Positions 15,201 through 27,200 of a DNA stretch of 64,000 bases are shown piece by piece. Below the pieces are notes generated by a model that was not told the DNA's origin, ran no database searches, and worked only from the letters and a program-made list of their open reading frames with translations. Every line of letters starts with the position of its first letter. The first letter of the stretch is position 1. The position numbers were made by a program, and so were the translations under genes. Origin of the DNA: Oryzias latipes (taxonomy: Eukaryota > Chordata > Actinopteri > Beloniformes > Adrianichthyidae); NCBI RefSeq assembly GCF_002234675.1, contig NC_019879.2:2724619-2788618 (forward strand). The letters are read 5' to 3'.

Positions 15201-18200
15201 ACTACGAATTTGATTTCAAAAACGAGCCTTACCTTTGACCTCCAGTCTGGCTTCGCACTGCTTTGTCCCATACTCGTTAATAATCCTGCAGGTGTAAATT
15301 CCGGCGTCTGACCTGGCTGCCGACTTTATTGCCATTTCAAAGGTGCCATCTGTTGTTTCACGCACTGTGTGGCGTGGGCCAGTTTTCACAGTCACTCTGT
15401 CTCTCAGCCTGAAAGGAAATTTGTACTTAACAAACGACAAACATGGAGCCTTTTTCTAAATTAAATAGCTGCAATTTATTGAATTACAAGCTGTCTTCAT
15501 TAAAGTAGAATTTCAAGAAATTGATGGTTTTTGCACTGAATTTGGTATGTACAGCAAACTCAACAATATTCCAACCTTTGGCTAATTTTGGACATGCCAC
15601 CTTTTTGACGATGTACACCGATTTATGTCATCTGATTACGGACAACGCCTGTTTCATTCCCAATCAAAAATAACTTTCATTATGAAAATAATTAACTTTG
15701 AGTCCAAATTTTTCAGGGGTAGGAACATTTTTTGGCTTAATTTTAAACCGACTTTTTCTCTGTTTTTCAGTCACTCCACAGTCTTAATGAAGGCATTTTG
15801 GTATTCCAGTCACCACAAGATCTTAAAGACCCTCTCTGAAAAAATTGTGTTTTTTGGTGTTTTTAATATGTTCTTGATGATGGAGGACATAATTATAGGA
15901 TAAATTAAGGAATTAATTAAGCTTAAAATTGCATTTCGAGTACAGATTTTTTTTTTTTTTTAGAATTGTTGTGAATCAGGAGCAGACAATACACTTCTGG
16001 TTGAAAAAGAACTTATTTGTGATGTATAAAAATATGCCAGGAGGGCCAGAAGCTCCCTGCTCTGGGGGGGGGGGTATGCTCCTCACCATTGGTCCCGCCC
16101 ACAACTCAAAGGGGAATTTCCAATGAACAACTGCTGATCTACAGAAAATGTCCTAGAAAATCATGAGTTTATTTATTTTGGCTAAAAACAGCATAATCAT
16201 AATTAAAAGGCCCCTTAGAGCACTTTTAGAATAGTTTAAAAGATGATAAGAGTGGGTCTTCAAAACAAAGTAGCCCATTTCTTATGCAACCAAATATTAA
16301 AGCTGAAGTAACGTACCAATAAAGCATGGGTTTTGGCTGTCCACATATGCGAACCGACATGGTCACTTCCTGCCCCTCAGTGACGGATTGATCAGCCATT
16401 GTCACCTGTTGCAAATTCAAGAAGAGTGAAAAGCAGTTTCGACATCTTATTCTATGTCCACAGCGGGCTCAAAAATGCACATCTTCATCTTCATCTTTCA
16501 ATGAAAAGTCAAGGTAAACGCACTACCGTGCATGTTTTGGGCTTACATGTTCAAAGTTTTGAAGTCCAGTTTTGGGCTTTATGTACAAACAACTGAGTAG
16601 TAAAAACTTAAATGACTTAAACTTTGACCAATCAGGGACTCGAATTTGGCTGGGACATATGAAAGGTGTCCCTTGTAATTCATGGAAGTGCCAACCGTTT
16701 GAAAATTGATTATAGAAGAGAAATTTAAAAATTGCAGTTTTTGCCTGGCTACAATTGCATGACATCAAATCTTTCATACAGTATGTCGGAACAGAGCTGC
16801 ATTAAAGAAAAGGCTGGAGCGAGCTTTGGCTCACTGCAACAAGCCTCTTCCAACGGTGGGTACATGCGCTACTTTTGGGTGGCCACAGACCATTGTGAAC
16901 ACTATTTACCACAGGCGTGTTCAAAAACCCACGCTCAGCGCATTCTTGAACGCGCCACACGTGCCCAGTGAGGAGATGCAATAGGCTGTTTGAATAATTA
17001 TTTGATCCTAAACACTAGAACTGCTTTAATGCCGAATCATGATACACTCCAGTCTATGATGAATGTTAACTTTGATCAAAACTTATCTTAATCAAACCAG
17101 ACCGTGCATACGATCCACTCAGTTCTTCTCTGTAGCCTCACCATGAATGCAGGGGGTTGTCTGAACCGTGAGTCAATGGTTCGCCTTGGCTCTTGGACTC
17201 CAAAATCCATAGCCTCCTCTAAGGGACTGAGATACTCTTCATCTGATGTAATAGGGCTGCTAATATCTCTTGGTACGCCCAGGGTTCCCTTTGGCTCCGG
17301 CACAGACCCTGTAGACAACAGATTCTGTTATGTTTTCTGTCTTATTTTTCTGTTTACTTGCAGGAAGACTTCTAATTGCTGCTTTTCAATCCACCTCCCT
17401 ACACTAAACACAGGAGTTCAAAGAGTTTAGATACACTCATCTCCCTCTCTATAATTACAATCTGACTCGCAAAATGTGAAATCCAAACAATAGTGCATTT
17501 GTAGTGAGTGGAGCCAGCAAGACTCAGTGGGCAATTTATAGGTTCAGCTTCACCTCTTAGTTGCTATGGCAACTATCAGTGAGGTTATTCAACTAGTATA
17601 TGTGGCACACACTTCATGCGTAGGAAAACAACGATAACAGAGCTGGAGAGAAACAGTGTCAAAGCAAAACCCCAGCAACTGTGTTCGAAGGTGTGTGTCA
17701 GTCACCCGTTATGCAATGCTACATCACTTTTTTTTAAGGGGGTTAATGTTTTTATTATTTGTCCCCATAGAGGTAAAATGAATCAGTAGGAGTTTCAAAA
17801 ATGACCATCAGGACAGGAATGCAAGTCAGCAAAAAGATGCCTTGAAAAAACAGGCCATCTTTGAATTGATGAAAGTCTTCAGCTATTTCCACACCTAATA
17901 TTTAACGGCTTAAATGTATCATGATCTGTAGGCAGAAGACCTAATAGGTCTATTTAGGATTAAGAGTAATTATAATTGAATTATTTACATTTGTATGTGA
18001 ATGTATGCATATGTGTATGCATTTACCAATCAATTCTGTTATTTGTCTTGTTTAGTTTTATCTTTGTTTTCATTGCTTTAAATAAACCATTTCCAAATCA
18101 AGTATTTCTGGTAACCCACTGTGGTAAGGTAGTGTCAGCTGCATGAATGAATGAATGAATGAATGAATGAATGAATGAATGAATGAATGAATGAATGAAT

Positions 18201-21200
18201 GAATGAATGAATGAATGAATAGGACAGTTGTCAGCACCGAAGCCTGCAAGTGACTGTTCTTTAACAAGTGAAGGAGTGTGTAAAGTAAAGCATGTTGGTA
18301 TTTGTCTAATGTAGACTACAATGGTATATTTTGCCATTTTTAGCCCATTTTAATCACCTCCTGGGAAATTGTGTTAGTCAGACTGGCAGCAGCACTTACT
18401 GACATTAATTTAGTGATTAGACAAGTGAAGTTTGAACAGTGCATTTGCTACCGTGTCAAAACATTTTGGTATTTTCATTCTCATATTAATTGACTCAGTT
18501 CTCACATCATTACATTTTGCAGTTAACTTATTTTCTCGTAACAGGCACAAGACTCAAACATGCTGTAATTCAGTTTAGGCCCCGAATTTCAAAAAGGTGA
18601 TTCTTGGGTTATAGTAGAAGCCTTTTTTGACAATGTCATCAACTCTGAGGAAGCACCACCAACAGTCATGGAACCGTATAATGGTTTCAATGTAATTCCT
18701 AATACCAAATGGTAAAATAGCGTATATTTAGCGATATACAGAACTTTTCTAACTTGATTAAGGCTCAAAGGGCTTTACAATGACAAGTCGCATTCTCCCG
18801 CGCACACACATTCACAAACTCAATTCTACGCACAAAAGCATTGAATTTCTTTTTTTTTTTTTTGGGATCACCATTGACTGTAATAAAGTACTGAGCTGAG
18901 TGACCCCTCCCACTTTTGTTTTTCAAATAGGAATTACCAAAATTCTAAAATCTCATAGGTTTTTTATTGAGAAATAGACAGCTATTACTCAGTCAATGTC
19001 TTTGCCAGACTCACCTGTTTTAGCATGGCCTGGCTAATCCTAATTTTCAGACCGCCTTGAACCAATCAGTGTTTACTGACGTCATCTGGCTCCAACATGG
19101 CGCCATCCACATTGCGAAGAAATGGCGACTGAATTTACTTCATTTTGTTGAAACCAGAAGCAAACCATTTTCTTTGGGTGATGTCACACTCACTCAATCC
19201 AGGTCTCTAATACAGTCAATGGGTATGACCCAACTTTGAACCCAGTCTCCGAGCACACCTGCTAACATTTGGCTACTCAGGTGGTTTAGCCCAAGCTGCT
19301 CCATGTTTTAGCAGGAATTATTCCTCATTCCGTTTTTACCAATGGCAAAACAAACATTTGGTAACCATGAAAATGAATAAAATCTTTTATCAAGTGTGTC
19401 CAAACAGTAGCTTACCTGCTTCAATTACCACTGTCCCAAAGCAGGATGCTTTGCCCACCTGATTGACTGCAGTTACACAGTATTTTCCACCGTCACTTGT
19501 TTTTGCAGATTTGATGAGTAGGCTGTGTCGTTCGCCCTCCACCTTTACTAAAAAATTTGCGAAGCCTGAGACATCAACGTTGTCCTTAGTCCATGTAACT
19601 TCAAGAGTAAAAATACAAAGAAAATAAATATACATTTCGTATCTGCCCACATGAAATGAGTGACTTAGTATCATGCAGTTAAATAAAAAACAAAAATACG
19701 GTACCAGTTGGTATGGGGGTTCCAGCGATGATAGTTTTTAGTAAGACATCTACACCAGCAGCTGCTATAGTGTCCTGCAGAGGAAACTCAAACACAGGCG
19801 CCTCCATTGGGTCTTCTTCGGCCGACACATAGGAGTCATCTGAGGAATCTACACATTTTTAACAGAACATAATTAGAAAGCTATTGTCCCTTTGATTGTT
19901 AATGTTTACAACCAATTTAATCCTTTGACACATAAACAACATATCCTGTTTGACATATGATAAGTCTTTGACAGTTCACGCCATCAACATGAATCTGTTG
20001 ATTCTGATGCGGAGAAAAGTGTTTTCAGTTTTGCACCAATATGCAACACATTACTAACGTAAAGTGTGGCAAAGTGGTGCAAAACTACTTTTCTCTGCAA
20101 CAGAATCAGCAGAAACACTTCAGTACTGTAAAGCAGAAGTGGGACCAAATCCTTGTTTTGCACGTCCCAAGTAGGTCTCAAGTCCTGAGTCAAGTCCTAA
20201 TTCAAAACAAGCAAGTCCCAAGTCAAGACCAACCAGTCTACAGTCGAATGTTTCAAGTCAGAGTAGTATTATTTACACAGACCATGTGTCGTATTTATTT
20301 TACGAACTTTTGCAAGAATATTAGGCGTATTGCCTCTGAGCTCATTCATCCCCACTTCAAATACTCAAAATGATTTTTTATGAAAAAAACCCAGTTTACA
20401 TGACAAGAGAACCAAGGGAAAGTCCAGATACTAAATACCCTCACTACAGACCAGTGATGTGCGGTTACGTTTGTGGCTGATGTCAGAAGGCTAAAATCCA
20501 AGTCAACTCATAAATTATTAAGGTTAAAGTCTGAGTTAAGTCATGAATTACTGCTGTTAAACTCCAAGTCAAGTCTAAAGTCGAAAAATTCATGATTTGA
20601 GCCTGACTCAAGTCATGTGACTCAATGCCACAACTCTGTTGTAAAGTGTTACGCATCAGAGCAAAGCTGCTTTTCTCCACCTCAGAATCCGCTGCAATTA
20701 TGTTATTTCAGTAAAAAGTTGAAAGTTACAGTAGCCTGTAGCTAAAGCTCCTTTGTCAAGAGTTAAAACAAACCTAGCTCTGGGGACATGGGTCGGGTCC
20801 GTCGGGTCTTTCCTTTTGTCTTTAGATGTTGTCCCTCTTTGACTGTGGTTTTCTGCTCGGGCTCAGTTGTCTTCACGGGGACATCCACTTCCATTTTTTC
20901 CTCTTCAACAACAATCGTTGGGACCTTTACTTTAGAATCAGGTTTGATTCGCTCAAGTTCCATTTTGTCATCTGTTGGGGTAACCAATGATGCCCTCTGG
21001 GCTTTTGGAGGTTGCTGAGGAAGAGGATCCTGCAAAGTGAAAGTCCTTTTTTGGACCAGAGGACTCTCTGGTCTGTTTTCAATTTTTCTTAATGCCACCT
21101 CTACTGGTGTCTTTCTCCCTGAAGTGTCAGTCTTTTGTGCGGATTGGACCACCGGTTCTTGAATAAGATGTGGATCTTGCATTCGTGTTACCCTTTGAAC

Positions 21201-24200
21201 AAGCGGACTTGGTGGCCTTCGTTCGACCTTGCGCAGTGTCATCTCCGTAATATTTCTAATGGGTGACCCCTCCCTTTGTTGCTGGTGAAGTGCTGGCGAA
21301 GGCGATCGCTGACTGATTTCTGTGACTGGGCTGACTCGGTGTAATTCTCTCACTAACCGTTGTCCCGGTAAATCAGACAACTGCATTGACTCTGGGAGTC
21401 TTGCTGAATCTGGATGCCTACTCAATATCGAACCATTATTTGTGGTATTTTGGAACTGGGATTGATACGTTTGTTGTGGTGTTTGTTGCATCGGTTGCTC
21501 GGCTATCACCTTTTCTTTCTTCTCCTTTGCCCACTGCATACGTTCCCTCTCTTGAAGCTTATGCAGCACTTGTGGAGGAATGGGCTCAATTTTCCTTAAA
21601 GGTTGTCGCTGCTTGCTCTTTAGGGTGAGTTGTTCAGTAGAGAAAGATTTTTTCAGATGGGGTTTTCCAACAAGCTTTTTGATTCGCTGGAGCTCTTCTG
21701 TGAACTTGTTTTCAATGTCCTGTACTTTTTGGGTGTAGCGAGGTTTGTCCTCCAGTGAGGCTGCTCTCTGCCGAAACATTGATCTCCGCTCAGCAGCATC
21801 TTCTTTCAGAGCCTCCCTAAGATCTTCCCTGGAACTCTCCCGGGAAATGCCCAATCGGCTTCCACCATCATCTGAATCAACTGACCCAGCAAGATTGAAC
21901 CCTGCCCAGGACCTTCCAGAAACAGAACCTTCTGGAAGATCAAGACTTCGCCTTCTCTCCTCTAAGCCACGGACCTTCTCAAAAACCTTGGAGCTTGCTC
22001 TTGAGAGCTTTGGAGAAGGTCTGAGAGGAAAGTCTTTCCGGGAGTATTCACTTTGCGGAGTTTGTGGTCGGGTGTCGGGGGCGTTGGATTGAGGAACAGC
22101 TTTAGGCTGCTTAACTTTTTCTTCAAACTCCCCTGGCACTGTATCTTGGTATTCAGTTGACAGGATGATTTTCTTGCGCGAACTGACAGGAGTTGTTGAA
22201 CCGGAGCGACTTGGCATCGGAGAGGTTGTAATGCGCTTGCCCAGTCTTGGGGACGGTGGGGGAAGGACTTGGGGGGTAGATATTCCTGAAACCTCAGATT
22301 GGTTCCTGAAACACAGCCAGAAGACTGAATCAATGGGTATTTAGACACAAAACCATTTTTTATGATTTTAAAAAAAAAAACTTATTTAAATATGAATTTT
22401 TCTCCTTGCCTGGTGGAGTAATACTCATTTCCATGTGGTTTGTCAGTGTCCTCTGCACATCTTTCCATCACTGTTTCTCACATAAAAGAAAATATTTATT
22501 ATTTTAAATCATACATCAAAAAATCACACATCAAAGATATATTTTAGGATGTCTCTATTCTTTTGCATTAAAAGAATGGACTAAAGCGAGTTCAAACTGA
22601 CCCTGTTTGCAATTATATTTGCATTAAACACAAATCTTTATATACGTTATGTGTAAACCCTGAAAGGTATCAGATAAATATTTTCATTTTTGTAAAGTTT
22701 GACGCCAACAAAAACTTTTATTTAGCAGTTAAGCTAAAATATTACCTATACTTAACAAGTTCGTAGACAAAACCTGAGTAACAAACAAAAAAGTCTGTTT
22801 TTTGTGGACACTTCAATATACCATGTTTCTTCTGGCACCATTTTATAAGGTGCCAGATCATAACAATAATTGCTGGATGGTAAATATTTTTTAGCATTTA
22901 AAATCATCACAATAGATTTTTCAAGTGTTCCAAATTAGTGCAAACTGCGGTGAAATCACATCGGGGTGAAGGTAATGCCTTGGTGGCATTGCACCCATAT
23001 GGGGGTTGACCCATAGTTTTTGGGTTGTCTGGGCCCATGGAGGTCATAGACAGGAGGAGCGCAGGTGTGTCTTACAGTCCCCTTGAGCCTCATATGGCCA
23101 CCTCAAGGGATGTCATGAAGATGGAACGTACAATTTTTGTCCATGTAATAAATGGATGTAGTACTTGTGATGTACAAGTGATGCTGCCGTACGGTGCACT
23201 CGGGGCACACTCTAGTCATTAGTGAGGTGCATGCACTCGCTCCTTCCTGACTGTGCACAAATGCTGCAAGCACAGGTAATGCAAGTGACAGGTCAGTGCC
23301 CATAGGATGCCCAAAATATGATTTTAAAATTTCATGGGGGCCATCCTTACAGATTTGCCCATTTTTCACCTGTAGACAGCCTGTTTTCAGCTGTAAAGGC
23401 CCTTGGGACTAAAGCATGAGCAACTCCGATTGTGTTTAATGTTTTCTCTTTGAAATCCAGATCAGATTTTCAACCAAGGGAAAAGCAGAAGTTGGAAGCA
23501 CAGCTGTTACTTGTAGGGGCAGTCTGGCCTTCAACATCCCCACTGTCTCCTTTGGTGTCCAGCTGGTCTCCGCCTTCATCATCTGTGGATTCAGAATCTG
23601 AAAACAATGTGAAAGAGAAGGAAGACATGAATAAATCATTTGATTGTAGGACTATGAATTTAATAAGTGTTGAACATTTAGAAAAACATTAAAAAGACAG
23701 ATCCCAGATGAGTGAAAAAAAGAGAATGATGTGTTTTAAAATGTTTGTTTTTATGTGAGAGGAGTTCAAACCTAAAAAGGTTTCACATTTAACTGGTCAT
23801 AGAGAAAAGGGTTACCGACTCAAAAAAAAAAAAAAGAACATGAATTTGAGGCTGTTTGGAGGAATAATCTCAGTTTTCTCCTTTGTGCCATTCTGAAATA
23901 GCTCTGGCTTCAAAGACAGAGGGAAAACTCGATCATCAGCAGGACTCAAAATAGAAAGCTACAGCTACTGAGTCACCGCCATCCAAGCGGCTCTTATGAG
24001 GCGTTTGCCTCCGTGTGGGTGGAATCCTAAAAAAGACCAATTATTGTTCTCCCACAGTAACACGACAACAACAACAAAAGCGGCTTACTTTAAAAACGGC
24101 TGACAAGACAATAAAGTTTCTCTTTCACTCATACTTTGAATTCTGCCACTTGGTAACTGGAGTCACAGCAGAGATGTACTGCGCTCACCTGGACTGTGTA

Positions 24201-27200
24201 AAATGTTATAAAAGCTCAGGTTATTTGTTGCTCTCACTGTCCTTTTTCTCACCACAGCACCTCAAAACCTCCACTAGTGCACATAATTGTTTGCCCACAG
24301 AGGCTGCAGCTGGAATTGAAACAATTTAAAGTTATAAGTAGATAAATATTTTAAAGATGATGCTAAAACAAGATAAAAAATTTGGTTCCACTAATCTGTG
24401 ACTTCCACAATGTATACAATATCTCTCAAAATGTGAGAAAAGCTCATGTTTTAGGGATTTATTCAAAAAGTATAAACTTGAACTTCTCATTTTACTTTAA
24501 AAAGAAAAAAAAAACACAAAAACGACAGAACAGAATAATTTAACAGCTATGAAACAATTTGTAAAGCGATTTTTAAAGCAAGATGTACTCTGATCACCCA
24601 TCTTCCGAACCCATTTCAGGGTCAAGGGGCGGGAGTCAACCCAGCTACTGTTGGGCAAAGGCGGGGTCCGCCCTGGCCAAGTCACGCCATACACTCACAT
24701 TCACACCTAGAGGCCATTTAAAGTCACCATTTAACCTGTGATGCATGGTTTTGGACTGTAGGAGGACGCTAGACTGCCCGGAGTACATCCATTCATGCAT
24801 AAGGAGACAACTCCACAAAGAAAAGCACCCAGCTGGGATTTGAACCGGTGCCTTCTTGCTGTGAGGTGAAAGCGCTAACTATATCACCATCGAGCAGGCG
24901 CTGTGCTCTAATCAATTTACTAAAAATACTCCAGAATTTTTAAGAGCCCAGAAACAGCAGCATTTTGGGGGGTTTAAAGTTAACTTGTCTTTTTTCATTT
25001 TAATTTTTTTATTCATTTTTGGTATCAGCAATTAACAGCAGCATAAAATAATGTCTAAAAATAAAAACAATAAAATAAATAATAAAAGTCTTATAAAAAA
25101 AACAGTGGCCAAAGTTTATCCCCTGGGTTCTCCAGGATCAAAAATTCAAATTAAGTTAACCACTTGCTGCTCACTGGCCTCTCAGTCATTCCTCCTCTGG
25201 AACGCCTTTAAAGCGCCTCACTTCCACCTGCAGGGGGAGCACTCCTGCTCTGAGTTGAGGATATTTGTCCTCTTTTTTGATTGTACCTAACATATGGCTC
25301 AGTAGAGAAATTGTCCTTAATTTGCACAAAAAAGTAATAATAAATAAAAAATAAAATAAAAAAACATTTGCAAATAAGTTTGTAATTTTTGTTTTTTGCA
25401 GCAGTTTCATGTTCCAGCCTTTTTTATAATGATCAATTAATGTTTCTTTAACATTAACTATCTTTCATTTTAAATTCTCAAAAAATAATGATTGTAAGTT
25501 AACAGACGACAACATATTAAACACGTCTTTACACAAGAGATCAATTTTGAGCTCTGTGTCTCTCTTCAGGAAAAGTTCCATAATCTAAGAACTTCTGCTC
25601 TTTGTTTGATCACACAAGCAGAAATGTGTTTAATGTTGCACCATAACACTTTATTTTTGTAAGAATTTAATGTTGTTCTCCTTTCAGCATACCCCACAGT
25701 GAATCAGCTTTCCCTGACTCACACAGGTGGTTTGGCAGAGTTTTCCTGTATTTTTTCCGGGCTGGGGACCGGCACAGGGAAACCCAGATTTGATTTCTAC
25801 ACAGTTAGAAAGCATGAAGGCTCTGCCACACTGAATGAGGCCTGGTTTCCAATCCACCAGGCAGCCAACTGAGCCATCCAGCCACTTTTTATGAATTTAA
25901 TAAAGGTTTTTATTATTTTTTAGCTTAGAGTAATCTAAACCATGTTTTTTAATCCTTTACATTTCAGCTGTTACATTTGTACCATCCATTGAACTGCTAA
26001 TGCTCTGAACAAGCTGTTTATCTCCAGATAACTATCAGATAGTAACATCTCTTTGTCATAAGGAGTTTCTGAGAAAACACCAGATCATGACTGCCTTTGC
26101 TTTGGGTCTTTCCCAGCGCCAAAGATTTCAAACTGAACTGCAAACAGAAAAAGTTGAAAGTAACATCTGCATATGAGGTTGAGGGGTTTTAATGAAGGCT
26201 CCAGCATCTATAGCTTCCACCAGCTGAGAAAACATGGCCACTTGTTGGGCAGTCATGTGATGTTTCTGTCAATAGATGGCTGCAGATGTTAAATGACGTT
26301 TATGGAAAAAAACAAGAATTAGAGATAATATTTAATATAAGTGAATATCTTTTCTGCACATAATTTGACGCCTTTTCTGATATGCTCGCTGAGTTGTTTT
26401 TTGTTTTTTTTCTGTCTTGTTTTACGTTCAGCAGCAGGGTATTCCCTGAGATCCATCAGGGGATCCGCGCCACTACTATGCACCGGAACAAGAGAAAGGC
26501 TCTGTGAAGTCATCAGCAATTTGAATCCAAAGCAATTCTCATCTGCTTTAACTCACCTAAAACAAAGGTCTCTCAAAAGAGAAGAAAAACAGAAAAAAAG
26601 GCACTTGTGTCCATGGCATAGCAAGTTAGAGCCTCAGCTACTCGTCTGTGGGAATAAAGAGAAAAAAGGAATCCAGAGAGAAGACCTTCTGCAGATGGAA
26701 CGCATGTTACCCACTATAAAGGAGACCCCCCTGTCCACACAACGGCCAGCGACAGTGCAAGCATCTTCCCCCGCGGAGCTCCAGCCCACAGGCAGTGCAT
26801 GCAGAGAGGCAGAGAACCCGGTGGGAGTGATCCAGCCCTCCTGAGATCAGCCTTCTACTGTGCCGGTTTACATTTTTCATTTTTCCCTTCCTCCTCATGT
26901 GTCTGCGTCTTGTTCCTCAACTGGTGTAATGAGCAGATGTGGCGTTGCCAGGAAAGCGAGAGACGGGGGTGGGGGGGGGGGGGGGGGGGATGCCGCAAAA
27001 ATGAAAAAAATAAAGGTGCTCCTCACTCCTCTGCGCTGGCAGAAGACTGTTAGCAGCAAATGTGTCTTCGAGTGTTGACCACAAGCACTGCTGGGTTCAG
27101 GAAAAAATATGAAGCTAATTCATTGTTGTCCATAGCTGTTGCCTCTTTTTTTGTTGTTTTTTGTATCATATTTTGTACTTTCCAAACATTTAAATACATC

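Noticed and set aside
18070..18337. Open frames with a repeated His-Ser-Phe-Ile peptide
   Set aside because: They are a translation of the ATGA microsatellite inside an intron.
20283..20380. Possible extra speg exon in the exon 4 - exon 5 intron
   Set aside because: Exon 4 joins exon 5 in phase with a conserved peptide ([13 protein letters not shown]), so no exon is missing.
26341..26844. Plus-strand open frame of 167 codons in speg intron 1
   Set aside because: It begins with GTG, not ATG, has no recognisable domain, and its lysine/glutamine-rich content fits the local base composition. No splice or promoter support.
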